A stretch of DNA of 36,904 bases, from positions 1-36,904 of the forward strand of contig JADHWO010000018.1 in the NCBI GenBank assembly GCA_016783445.1, read 5' to 3'. This document shows, in pieces, positions 9,172-16,811 of the stretch. Source of the stretch: Candidatus Aminicenantota bacterium. Lineage in GTDB: Bacteria > Acidobacteriota > Aminicenantia > Aminicenantales > Aminicenantaceae. The notes below the pieces were generated by a model that saw nothing but the letters and a program-made list of their open reading frames with translations, searched no databases and was not told the DNA's origin. Within the stretch, counting starts at the first letter, position 1. Each line of letters opens with the position of its first letter. The position numbers and the translations under genes are program-made.

Positions 9172-10028
9172 CCGTAAATAAGATTTCCATAGGTCAGATT
9201 AAAATCCACGGTCTCAGAGATGGATACTTCTATTTAGATGGGGGGGCTATGTTTGGTGTGGTTCCCAGAACTCTATGGGAAAAGAAATTCCCGGCAGATG
9301 AAAAGAACAGGATAAGGCTTGGATTAAATTCTATACTGATAAATACCGGGAAATTTTTAATACTGGTTGAGACCGGAATTGGCGGCGATTTAGACCAGAA
9401 ATTTTTTGATTATTACTCTGTGAAGAGAGAGCCTGGACTTGTCCATTCTCTTCAAAGGCTGGGGTATCAAGCAGAAGAGATAAATTTTGTTATAAACACG
9501 CATCTTCACTTCGATCATTGTGGGGGAAATACATATAAAAACAAAAAAGGAGAGGATGTGCCAAGCTTTCCAAAAGCAAAATACATCATTCAAAAAGGAG
9601 AGTGGGAGTACGCTTTACATCCCAGCGAAAGGGATAAGCAGAGTTATTTAAAACATAATTTTTTACCTCTGGAAAAATACGAACTTCTTCAGCTTCTTGA
9701 TGGAGACAGGGAGATAGCAGAAGGAGTGGAGGTTATTATTATACCTGGACACACATCCCGTTTTCAGTGTGTCAAGGTTCATTCAGAGGGAAAAGTTCTT
9801 TTTTTTCTTGGAGATTTGGTCCCGACTTCAGCTCACATAGGATTGTCATATGTGATGAGTTATGATCTTTTTCCTTTGGAGACAATGGAGAATAAAAAGA
9901 AAGTTTTTGACCAAGCGGTAGAGGAAGACTGGATACTTGCTTTTAATCATGATCCGGAACACTTTTTTGGCAAGGTCAAAAAAGAAGATAATAAATATAA
10001 ATTTGTTCCCCTCGTAATGAGTGAATAA
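9168..10028 (+). CDS. MBL-fold metallohydrolase
   Basis: A 286-aa metallo-beta-lactamase-fold hydrolase. The dinuclear metal motif is THLHFDHCGG (H112, H114, D116, H117), followed by IIPGHTSR with a third-site His, FLGDLVP with the bridging Asp, and a late NHDPEH segment. The arrangement resembles the lactonase/quinolinase-like branch, but the substrate cannot be read from sequence. No signal peptide is seen, so it is probably cytoplasmic. It is translationally coupled to nuoI (ATGA), so it is co-transcribed with complex I; a repair or quinone-related task would be a guess. Its stop codon lies inside a copy of the window's palindromic repeat. Confidence 0.85.
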   Translation: MTVNKISIGQIKIHGLRDGYFYLDGGAMFGVVPRTLWEKKFPADEKNRIRLGLNSILINTGKFLILVETGIGGDLDQKFFDYYSVKREPGLVHSLQRLGYQAEEINFVINTHLHFDHCGGNTYKNKKGEDVPSFPKAKYIIQKGEWEYALHPSERDKQSYLKHNFLPLEKYELLQLLDGDREIAEGVEVIIIPGHTSRFQCVKVHSEGKVLFFLGDLVPTSAHIGLSYVMSYDLFPLETMENKKKVFDQAVEEDWILAFNHDPEHFFGKVKKEDNKYKFVPLVMSE

Positions 10029-10067
10029 TCCATGTCCACCTGAATTATTCATAAAAACTGCCGACAC
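10021..10067. repeat. Palindromic repeat junction unit, copy 1
   Basis: GTGAATAATCCA (10021-10032), a 6-nt spacer, then CCTGAATTATTCA (10039-10051) continuing as TAAAAACTGCCGACAC. The two arms form an imperfect hairpin. The whole ~46-nt module aligns without gaps to 24355-24400. The left arm supplies the last codons and the TAA stop of the MBL-fold gene. Confidence 0.8.
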
Positions 10068-10122
10068 TTTTTTACTCAGTAATTTTTAAATAGTAACCCG
10101 TAATTAAAAAAACGCTTTGTAA

Positions 10123-10151
10123 TTGACATCAGATAATTAGTGTCTGATAAT
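10123..10151 (+). promoter_or_regulatory. Strong sigma-70 type promoter for the 3'-phosphoesterase gene
   Basis: A perfect -35 TTGACA (10123-10128) and a -10 GATAAT (10146-10151) are separated by 17 nt. The start of transcription should fall around 10158, leaving a leader of about 15 nt before the ATG at 10173. Confidence 0.6.
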
Positions 10152-10172
10152 TGATAACTGTCTGACAAGAAA

Positions 10173-10640
10173 ATGAGCCTTAAAGAATACAGGAAGAAGA
10201 GAAGTTTTAGCAAGACACAAGAGCCTGGAGAGTCAAAACAAAAGAGAAAGTCAGTAAAATTGGTCTATGTTATACAGAAACATGACGCTTCTCACCTCCA
10301 TTTTGATTTGCGTTTAGAGGAGGAAGGCGTACTGAAAAGCTGGGCAATTCCCAAATCTCCCCCACAAGAAGAAGGGATTAGAAGATTGGCTGTGCAGACT
10401 GAGGACCATCCTTTGGGCTACGAGGATTTTGAAGGAATAATCCCTGAAGGTCAGTATGGAGCTGGTAAAGTGGAAACCTGGGACAAAGGCGATTATCTTC
10501 CTCTTGAGGTAACATCCTTTAAGAGAATTATTGAGATAAATGGTAAGAAATTGTCTGGAAAATTCTGCTTGATAAAACTTAAAGCCAAGGAACCGCAAGA
10601 TAAAAACTGGCTTTTTTTCAGGCTTAAAAAGAAAGATTAA
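10173..10640 (+). CDS. Stand-alone LigD-type 3'-phosphoesterase domain protein
   Basis: A 155-aa protein equal to the N-terminal phosphoesterase module of bacterial NHEJ ligase LigD, which trims 3'-phosphate or 3'-ribonucleotide ends. The metal-binding pattern HDASHLHFDLRL (H37, H41, H43, D45) is followed by SWAIPKSP, the downstream H79 in QTEDHPLGYEDFEG, and IPEGQYGAGKVETWDKG, all hallmarks of the family. The basic N-terminus (about 28 residues) is typical. There is no ligase or primase domain and no ku gene in the window, so it is either an independent end-processing enzyme or acts with distant partners. It has its own promoter and no clear ribosome site. Confidence 0.9.
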   Translation: MSLKEYRKKRSFSKTQEPGESKQKRKSVKLVYVIQKHDASHLHFDLRLEEEGVLKSWAIPKSPPQEEGIRRLAVQTEDHPLGYEDFEGIIPEGQYGAGKVETWDKGDYLPLEVTSFKRIIEINGKKLSGKFCLIKLKAKEPQDKNWLFFRLKKKD

Positions 10641-10795
10641 TCTGAATTACGAAATAAATTTTATATAAAAAAATATGGTGATAAAAAAGTAACCTGTTAT
10701 GCCAAAAAAAGAATTATCTGGAGAGCAACTGCCATCCCCTCCAAAAGTGAAAAAATGCCCTCCTTTTTTTTACTAATAGGAGATTTTATTTCGGT

Positions 10796-11623
10796 ATGAG
10801 AAGATTATTTAAACGTTTGAGAAGGAATTTTAATAAGGACAATCATATTGGTCTAATTATTGTCTTGATTGGATTATTTGCCTTTCCCTTAAAAGCTACT
10901 GAAAAAAGTGAAAAAAAGGAAAAAGAAAAAGTCTATTCCTCTTCGACAAGTTTGTCCTGTATTTTGACAAGGGGGAACAACAATGCATTTTCCTTCAGCT
11001 TTGATACAGTTCAGGATCTTCATCTCAAAAAAAATGAACTTAATTTTAAGGGAAGCATTATTCATTCAAATTCAAACAATCAGGAAAGATCAGAAATTTA
11101 TTATACTCATCTTAAATATGACCGGGAAATAAGTTCCCGGGTGTATCTCCTTAGTTTAGTGAGCGCAGAGAGAAATAAATTAGCTGGTTATAATTTGCGT
11201 ATTGCGTTTTCCGTAGGAGCGGGCTATACGTGGATAAAAAAGGAAAAGATAGAAATATCCTCTGAAGGAGCTTTAGGCTGGAGCAGTGAAAATAACTCAG
11301 AGAAGATCATCCAGGATGACGTAAACGATGGTCCTATTATCACGCAAAGATCATTTTCTGAATCCTTTGTCTCTTCGATTTTGTCCAGCAAACTTATCTA
11401 TGATTTCTCTTCTGCTGCTCAGTTTGTCCATCAGGAAATTCTTTTCTTGAATATGGAGGACATCAAGGATTATCGATTAAATTCTTATTCTTCAATCTCT
11501 GCTTCAGTCAGCCGTTATTTTGCATTAAAAACAAGCCTTCAAATCATTTATGAACGCAAACCCGTCCCTGGCCATAAAAACACAGATTTCTTTTTACTCA
11601 GCTCAATTGTTATAAAATTCTGA
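10796..11623 (+). CDS. DUF481-like outer-membrane beta-barrel protein
   Basis: A 275-aa protein. A basic N-terminus and a hydrophobic stretch (about residues 18-33, HIGLIIVLIGLFAFPLKA) form a signal peptide. The remainder alternates polar and hydrophobic residues as in a beta-barrel, ending in Phe (IVIKF). The repeated strands with LxxxVSAERN, LRIAFSVGAGYTWI and SSEGALGWSSEN fit the DUF481 (YdiY-like) family of outer-membrane proteins of unknown function. AGGAG lies 13 nt before the ATG. The reading frame directly continues, past the stop, into an ABC ATPase remnant, suggesting a deletion joined the two. Confidence 0.7.
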   Translation: MRRLFKRLRRNFNKDNHIGLIIVLIGLFAFPLKATEKSEKKEKEKVYSSSTSLSCILTRGNNNAFSFSFDTVQDLHLKKNELNFKGSIIHSNSNNQERSEIYYTHLKYDREISSRVYLLSLVSAERNKLAGYNLRIAFSVGAGYTWIKKEKIEISSEGALGWSSENNSEKIIQDDVNDGPIITQRSFSESFVSSILSSKLIYDFSSAAQFVHQEILFLNMEDIKDYRLNSYSSISASVSRYFALKTSLQIIYERKPVPGHKNTDFFLLSSIVIKF

Positions 11624-11635
11624 GTCTTTTTTGCC

Positions 11636-11803
11636 TGGCTTCTTCCTCCCAGATACAAAGTCCGGGAAATCCTGGCTATTTTTGAAGACCTGTGGAGGCA
11701 AGGGCATACTCTTGTTGTTATCACGCATAATCCCAATATTTCTTCTAGAGCCCGGAGAGCTGTAAAACTTTTAGACGGAATGATCGAGAATAACATGATT
11801 TAA
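11636..11803 (+). pseudogene. C-terminal remnant of a MacB/LolD-type ABC ATPase
   Basis: After the stop of the DUF481-like gene the same frame stays open to 11803 and encodes about 50 residues. They read as the end of an ABC ATPase: REILAIFEDLWRQGHTL, then VVITHNP with the switch (H-loop) His, then AVKLLDGMIE, the usual terminal strand. Compare [10 protein letters not shown] and HLFDGHIV in the intact ATPase at 18123-18812. Walker A, the signature motif and Walker B are missing and there is no start codon, so this is a decayed fragment. Confidence 0.75.
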
Positions 11804-11883
11804 CCATTACTTAAAAAAAAAACAGACTTCATTCCAGAGGATATGAGTAAGTATTTAACTGCAGGTAAATCGAGAGGAGAAAG

Positions 11884-12234
11884 TTAAGTGATCTTTTTGT
11901 TGATATATTTTGCTACTTTCTTCTGTACACTGTCATCTTTCCAGCCTGTCCACCAAAATTTTGCTCCCAAGTCGTATTTATCCTTCTTCTTATTTTTACA
12001 CCAACATGTTTTCGCCAAGGCTATGATAGATGAAGGAAAGATTGGTGACTTCAATTCGAGAACCAGCATGGTTCCCTCAGGAATTTCCTCCCCGGCTTCA
12101 AAACAGATTCCTCCTCCACTGATATTCATTGTAATGCTGTTGATAGGGTCGGATTTAAACTCTTTAGTGGTAACTGTTCTGTAACCCACATCCCATATTT
12201 CATCCAATCTCGGAAAATTTCTTTTATTTGACAT
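11884..12234 (-). CDS. PilZ domain protein
   Basis: A 116-aa single-domain PilZ protein, predicted to bind cyclic di-GMP. Both binding motifs are visible: RNFPR (R5-x3-R9) and NISGGG (N37-x-S39-x2-G42). A C-terminal beta segment YDLGAKFWWTGWKDD closes the barrel. It is cytoplasmic and lacks an output domain, so it probably acts by protein contact. GAGGT precedes the ATG, and a good promoter lies just upstream. It is monocistronic and converges with the ABC remnant. Confidence 0.88.
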   Translation of the reverse strand: MSNKRNFPRLDEIWDVGYRTVTTKEFKSDPINSITMNISGGGICFEAGEEIPEGTMLVLELKSPIFPSSIIALAKTCWCKNKKKDKYDLGAKFWWTGWKDDSVQKKVAKYINKKIT

Positions 12235-12261
12235 TTTTTACCTCATTTCTTAGCGTTTGTA

Positions 12262-12290
12262 ATTCTAAACATTTCTAGTTTTTATTTCAA
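12262..12290 (-). promoter_or_regulatory. Promoter of the PilZ gene
   Basis: On the minus strand, TTGAAA (12290-12285) and TAGAAT (12267-12262) are separated by 17 nt, five of six matches in each hexamer. The expected start is near 12255, about 20 nt before the ATG. Confidence 0.55.
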
Positions 12291-12604
12291 CAATGACTTT
12301 TTTTGCCTTTTAACCGAACTGTCAGATTAAGGATTCGAATTTGTAACTTAAAGAGATTTTTTCTATAATAAATCTCATCCAAAACAAAAAATTAATACTA
12401 ATAAATAAATCTCATGTTTGAAAATCTGGGAGACTTGCTTTCGCTTCCCAGGGACAATTACCATATAAATACGATTTTTAGAGTTGTAAGAAAAAAAAGG
12501 AAAAATAAAATTATCTATTTTTTAAATGATTAAAGCTTGAATTTTCTCAATAAAAATACGATTTAGAACAACTTAAAATGGAAAAAAAGAGGAGGATTTC
12601 GAAC
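12291..12604. other. AT-rich intergenic region with one hairpin and a weak promoter
   Basis: No gene is seen. CTGGGA (12426-12431) pairs with TCCCAG (12446-12451) around a 14-nt loop. A weak promoter candidate, TTGTAA (12484-12489) and TAAAAT (12506-12511) with a 16-nt spacer, could serve the permease gene that follows. Confidence 0.35.
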
Positions 12605-13099
12605 ATGCTTATTCCAACAATAATTATGGCTATACTTGCCATAACTCTCCTTTTTATCGGATACACTAAAGGAGAGGGGCAGCATATAATAGGATTAAAA
12701 TCCGCCCTGAAGATGACAACTCAAATTCTTCCCTTATTAATATTTGCCTTTATTTTGGCCGGTATGGCTCAGGTTCTTTTGCCTCAGGAACTTATGTCAA
12801 AATGGATAGGGGAGGCGTCCGGAATGCGCGGGATACTCATAGGGGCTCTTGCCGGAGGGATAACCCCGGGAGGACCATATGTCAGCTTGCCCCTTGCGGC
12901 TGGATTTTTGCGTGCTGGTGCCGGATTGGGAACAATGGTTGCTTTTATTACAGCCTGGTCGCTTTGGGCTGTTTCCCGCCTGCCCATGGAAATCGGGATA
13001 TTAGGGTGGAAATTTACATTTGTTCGTCTTGCTTGCACGTTTATCTTCCCCCCCATTGCTGGATTTCTGGCGCAGACCATTTTTTCAGGTTTTAAATGA
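12605..13099 (+). CDS. Half-length permease (DUF318/ArsP-like)
   Basis: A 164-aa protein with four or five predicted transmembrane helices. The motif region LAGMAQVLLPQELMSKWIGE followed by ILIGALAGGITPGGPYVSLP resembles one half of the DUF318 (ArsP/YraQ-type) permeases, which usually exceed 300 aa. The start is set by AGGAGG (12590-12595), 9 nt before ATG 12605; an upstream in-frame ATG at 12578 has no ribosome site. A half-size form may dimerise. The substrate is unknown and no metalloid resistance genes are adjacent. Confidence 0.7.
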   Translation: MLIPTIIMAILAITLLFIGYTKGEGQHIIGLKSALKMTTQILPLLIFAFILAGMAQVLLPQELMSKWIGEASGMRGILIGALAGGITPGGPYVSLPLAAGFLRAGAGLGTMVAFITAWSLWAVSRLPMEIGILGWKFTFVRLACTFIFPPIAGFLAQTIFSGFK

Positions 13100-13167
13100 G
13101 GATTCGTGTGATTTTCTCAGGTTATATTACGGGCAGTAAGTTTTTCGATTAAAATTACCAGATAAAG

Positions 13168-13512
13168 TTAAAGACTGCTTTTAAGTTCATCCAACTTTTT
13201 CTTGGCATCTGGAACCATCTCAAAGAACTTCTCTAGTTTCTCGCAGGAATAATCGCTGCAATAAGCGCAGTTAACTACTCCTTTTTCCTTTCCGCATTTT
13301 CTTATTTCACAAATCTTGCAATAATTAAAAAGTTTTCCTCCCTCAGATATGCAGCCGTCACAGTTAATGTCTTCAGGTTTAATGTTTGTTTTATATTCCT
13401 TGCTCCAGAGCTCTGCAACTTCTTCACGCTTTGTGTCGTCATTATTTTTTGTTGCCTGGAATGCTCCACACTCACTGCAGGCCAAGCCACAGAAAGATAT
13501 CATCTCGGTCAT
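13168..13512 (-). CDS. DUF3795 cysteine-rich protein
   Basis: A 114-aa cysteine-rich protein starting MTEMISFCGLACSECGAF. At least twelve Cys lie in CxxxCxxC, CDGC, CKIC and CAYC arrangements, as expected of DUF3795 proteins, which are probably metal- or cluster-binding and of unknown function. The start is firm: GGAGGGAG lies just upstream of the ATG. It is monocistronic, with its own -10 box. Confidence 0.85.
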   Translation of the reverse strand: MTEMISFCGLACSECGAFQATKNNDDTKREEVAELWSKEYKTNIKPEDINCDGCISEGGKLFNYCKICEIRKCGKEKGVVNCAYCSDYSCEKLEKFFEMVPDAKKKLDELKSSL

Positions 13513-13529
13513 CTCTCCCTCCTTCGATT

Positions 13530-13558
13530 ATTATATTCTTGCCAGCATGCTGGTTAAA
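13530..13558 (-). promoter_or_regulatory. DUF3795 promoter with a perfect palindrome in its spacer
   Basis: On the minus strand there is a perfect -10 TATAAT (13535-13530) and a weak -35 TTTAAC (13558-13553). Between them is the perfect 12-bp palindrome CCAGCATGCTGG (13542-13553), placed where a bound repressor or MerR-type activator would control initiation. That role is inferred from position only. Confidence 0.4.
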
Positions 13559-13682
13559 AACTTTTTTTATGGCCTCATAAGCCAGGTTTTCAGAAAAGAC
13601 TCTTTAATTTATATCAGAATAAAATTTTCGAGGCAAAATAAATCATATATTAAAGAAAAGCTCGGGTAAAAGGAAAAAAGAT

Positions 13683-15038
13683 TTAAAACCTCAATGTAAA
13701 CACTGTCCGGACATTAGGCTCTGAATGAACTGTGATCGCTCCTTTATGCAGACGAATAATCTGCCTTGATAAACTAAGCCCTATCCCTGATCCTCCCTCT
13801 TTTGTTGAAAAAAAAGGTATAAATATCTTTTCCATGTTTTCTTCCGGTATGCCTGGACCATTGTCAATGACCTGGATAATGATTCTGCCCCTTTCGCCCA
13901 GGTGGGAGTCCAGGTTTATCCTTGGATTTTTCTTTCCTTTTACTGCCTGAAGTGCATTCAACTGGAGATTAATAAGGACCTGTTCGATGAGCTCAGGGTC
14001 CGCGGTTAATTCAAGAGTTTGCGGGTCTATATTAACCTCAAATACAGCACCTGCATCCTCGATATTAGCTTTCATGAGTTGTTCGGCTCGGGTAAAAAGC
14101 TCTTTAACAGGAAAAATTTGAAAATTAGGTTTTGGGATTACAGTGAGATTTCTATAGGCGTCGACAAAGTGCAATAGGCCCTGGCTTCGCTTCCGGATAG
14201 TATGAAGAGCTTGCTGGATATCATTTAATGAATCAACGTCATATTTTTTACCTGATGCCTTGATTTTATAAGTTTCATTTATTAATCCATTAACCGTAGA
14301 AGTAAGCGAAACAATAGGTGTAATTGAGTTCATAATTTCATGGGTGAGAACTCGAATAAGTTTTTGCCAGGCTTCGATTTCCTTTTCTTCTAATTCACTG
14401 TGGATATTCTGCAGCGAAACCAGAGTAAATATCTGTCCATGTAATTTAAATTCAGTGGAATAAAGAGCCAAATGCATCAATTCGTTGTTGTCTTCGACTT
14501 TAACCAGAGCATTTTCTCTGGATTTTAGCTGAAACAGTTTAGTCATTAAAGGCTTGCTGAAAGATTCAAGAGATTTTATGTTTTTAAGCCTTGGAACTCT
14601 TAAAAGGCGTTTTGCAGCAGTGTTAATTAGTTCTACTTCACCGTCCGGTTGAAATGCTATAAGTCCAATACCAACATGTTGGACCACGGTTTGTAAATAT
14701 TGATAATGCTCTTCTTTTTCAGCTCTTGCTTTTCGGAATGCATCTGCAACCTCAGTGAATGCGCTTTTAAGACTGTCAAAGGAAGAGCCGAGGCCGCTGT
14801 ACTTAAAAGTCTGGGAAAAGTCACTGTACTTAATGGATTGAAAAAAACGGGTTAGATCTCGATTTGTCTTTTCAACATAACGAATAAGGGCATAGATTTG
14901 ATAAAGAATAATGGCCCCGACGATAAAAGTTGCTGAGTAAAGAGCTGTTTTAAAGAGGAGGTAGAAAAAAAGAAAGAATGTTGAGGAAAGGAATAAAATC
15001 CGGAAAACGCAATTTAGTCGAAAACTTTTATAAATCAT
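13683..15038 (-). CDS. Sensor histidine kinase (NtrY-like)
   Basis: A 451-aa kinase. There are two N-terminal hydrophobic segments (about 11-30 and 33-52) with almost no periplasmic loop, then a coiled linker, a PAS domain (about 112-215, VGIGLIAFQPDGEVELIN), a HisKA site with H233 in THEIMNSITPI, and an HATPase_c domain (N-box LINLQLNALQAV; G1 DNGPGIPEE; G2 GGSGIGLSLSRQI). The absence of a real sensory loop suggests it senses membrane or cytoplasmic cues. It overlaps the response regulator gene by 11 nt, so the two form one operon and almost certainly a cognate pair. Confidence 0.93.
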   Translation of the reverse strand: MIYKSFRLNCVFRILFLSSTFFLFFYLLFKTALYSATFIVGAIILYQIYALIRYVEKTNRDLTRFFQSIKYSDFSQTFKYSGLGSSFDSLKSAFTEVADAFRKARAEKEEHYQYLQTVVQHVGIGLIAFQPDGEVELINTAAKRLLRVPRLKNIKSLESFSKPLMTKLFQLKSRENALVKVEDNNELMHLALYSTEFKLHGQIFTLVSLQNIHSELEEKEIEAWQKLIRVLTHEIMNSITPIVSLTSTVNGLINETYKIKASGKKYDVDSLNDIQQALHTIRKRSQGLLHFVDAYRNLTVIPKPNFQIFPVKELFTRAEQLMKANIEDAGAVFEVNIDPQTLELTADPELIEQVLINLQLNALQAVKGKKNPRINLDSHLGERGRIIIQVIDNGPGIPEENMEKIFIPFFSTKEGGSGIGLSLSRQIIRLHKGAITVHSEPNVRTVFTLRF

Positions 15039-16404
15039 ATTTTTCTAATCTGCGGTATAAAGCAGTTCTTGAAAGTCCCAGTTCTTTGGCTGCATGACTG
15101 ATGTTGCCTTTGTGCTTGCTGATTGTCTTGCGGATGATAAGCTTCTCAATCTCTTCTAAATTGTATTCTTCAAAAGAAAGGTCATTTTCTTTTTTTTCTA
15201 TGGTGGAGAAGAAGAAGTCTTGAGGTTGCAACACCTTGGAATCGCTCATGATAATAGACCGCTCTATGGCATGCTGAAGCTCCCTTACATTTCCAGGCCA
15301 GTGATATTTCTCCAGTTTTTTCAAGGTTGTAGCATTTATTCTTTTAAGAGCTTTTTGGTATTTTTTACAGTAAATTTTCAGGAAATGTTCCACGAGCAGA
15401 GGAATATCTTCGGGCCGTTCCTGCAGTGACGGCATTTGAATCTCAACGGTATTAATGCGGTAGAGAAGGTCCTGGCGCCACTGGTTTTTAGCTACCATGT
15501 CATGAATGGGCATATTAGTGGCGCAGATGAGGCGGACATCGGTTTCGATAGGCCTGTTGGAACCCAGGCGAGTGACCTTGCGGTTTTCAAGGACCGAAAG
15601 TAGTTTAGCTTGGAGTGGCAAAGAAAGATTGCCGATTTCATCAAGGAATAATGTGCCGCCAGAAGCGATCTCGAACCTTCCAGCACGGTTTTCTTTGGCG
15701 TCTGTAAAAGCACCTTTTACGTGGCCAAAGAGCTCGCTTTCGAAAAGAGTTTCGCTTAGTGCCCCCATGTCAACACTGATGAAGACCTCATCAGCGCGTG
15801 TAGATTGACGGTGGAATTCGCGTGCCACCAACTCCTTGCCTGTTCCGTTTTCACCCAGTATTAGTACAGTGGCATCTGTTTTTGCGATTTTTTGAATGGC
15901 GGCATATACTTTTTGCATGGCTGGACTTGTGCCGATAAAATCGTGAAAAGGCTGGTCAAGGTCAGCGCTAAGCTGTTTCTGCCGAAGGCGTAGATTATCG
16001 GCTTCGATTCGTGATTGATGCAGGTTGACAGCAGCTGAAGCTGTAGCCAGAAGCTTCTCATTTTGCCAGGGTTTGAGGACAAAGTCCATTGCTCCTTCCT
16101 TAATAGAACGGACAGCCATTTCCACGTCCCCAAAAGCTGTGATAAGAACAACAACCATTGAGGGATCGATTTCGTGAATTTTATCGAGCCATCGAAAACC
16201 TTCCTGGCCGGAGGTCGCGCCCTTTGCAAAATTCATATCCAATAAGACAGCATCATATGTTTCATTTTTTAGAAGAGAAGGAATCCTCTCAGGATTTTTC
16301 TCTGTGTGAACCAGCGCGACGTGTTGCTTGAGAAACAAACGAGCTGCGTTAAGAATGTCTTCGTCGTCATCGACGATGAGAATTTTTCCCGTTTTTTCAC
16401 CCAT
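15028..16404 (-). CDS. Sigma-54-dependent response regulator (NtrC family)
   Basis: A 458-aa protein with a receiver domain (acidic pocket DDDED, phospho-acceptor D56 in LLDMNF, K111 in VLKPW), an AAA+ sigma-54 activation domain (Walker A GENGTGKE 184-191; sigma-54 contact loop GAFTDA 231-236, a variant of GAFTGA; Walker B TLFLDEIG) and a C-terminal Fis-type helix-turn-helix (AAKELGLSRTALYRRLEKY). It is first in its operon, with the kinase gene downstream. Sigma-54-like promoters lie upstream of it and upstream of the divergent efflux genes, so it probably activates both. Confidence 0.95.
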   Translation of the reverse strand: MGEKTGKILIVDDDEDILNAARLFLKQHVALVHTEKNPERIPSLLKNETYDAVLLDMNFAKGATSGQEGFRWLDKIHEIDPSMVVVLITAFGDVEMAVRSIKEGAMDFVLKPWQNEKLLATASAAVNLHQSRIEADNLRLRQKQLSADLDQPFHDFIGTSPAMQKVYAAIQKIAKTDATVLILGENGTGKELVAREFHRQSTRADEVFISVDMGALSETLFESELFGHVKGAFTDAKENRAGRFEIASGGTLFLDEIGNLSLPLQAKLLSVLENRKVTRLGSNRPIETDVRLICATNMPIHDMVAKNQWRQDLLYRINTVEIQMPSLQERPEDIPLLVEHFLKIYCKKYQKALKRINATTLKKLEKYHWPGNVRELQHAIERSIIMSDSKVLQPQDFFFSTIEKKENDLSFEEYNLEEIEKLIIRKTISKHKGNISHAAKELGLSRTALYRRLEKYDL

Positions 16405-16510
16405 GGAGTTTTTTCCTTTTAAGAATATTCAGCTTTTAACAGATTATACCAAAAGCCTTCAGTAAAATCTTTCTTGAATTTTTTTAAAATCATTTGTTAA
16501 TGGAGTGTAA

Positions 16511-16527
16511 TGCAAGATACATGCCTT
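16511..16527 (-). promoter_or_regulatory. Candidate sigma-54 promoter for the regulator-kinase operon
   Basis: On the minus strand AAGGCATGTATCTTGCA has GG and GC separated by 10 nt and a perfect TTGCA at -12. The -24 side matches less well. It lies about 107 nt before the regulator start and would imply autoactivation. Confidence 0.4.
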
Positions 16528-16605
16528 TCAAAAAAGGCTCTTTTTTCTCGTATTCTCACTTGATTAAAGTCTGTTAATTGAGTTAAGTTATAAATTGACT
16601 GTTCG

Positions 16606-16622
16606 ATAACGTACACCGGTTG
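16606..16622. promoter_or_regulatory. Possible activator-binding dyad in the divergent control region
   Basis: The 407-nt gap between the regulator and the efflux operon holds a TACA-N5-TGTA dyad (TACACCGGTTGTA) about 80 nt before the sigma-54 promoter, a typical distance for an enhancer site. TTCGATAA also occurs twice (near 16603 and 16684). The operator assignment is tentative. Confidence 0.25.
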
Positions 16623-16691
16623 TAATGCTAGCGGACACTTTTTTTTTAAAAAAAAGCAACTATTTACTATCTTACTGCGTATATTCGATAA

Positions 16692-16707
16692 TGGCACATT
16701 TATTGCA
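16692..16707 (+). promoter_or_regulatory. Sigma-54 (-24/-12) promoter of the efflux operon
   Basis: TGGCACATTTATTGCA matches the TGGCAC-N5-TTGCA consensus, with GG and GC exactly 10 nt apart. It lies about 105 nt upstream of the adaptor gene and next to a gene for a sigma-54 activator. Confidence 0.75.
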
Positions 16708-16811
16708 CAAAAAATGAGTGTGGAAAACAAGTTTAGATGGATAAATACATAGATTTAGAAAATATGATAAAGATAAAAAAATGAAAAAATTACTGGATAT
16801 GGAGGATTATC

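Noticed and set aside
10699-10776. 25-codon ORF (MPKKELSGEQ...) before the DUF481-like gene
   Set aside because: It has no ribosome site and I recognise no homology; it may be a remnant or chance.
12802-13095. 97-aa plus-strand frame inside the permease gene
   Set aside because: It is a shadow of the permease in another frame; the permease has the ribosome site and membrane-protein composition.
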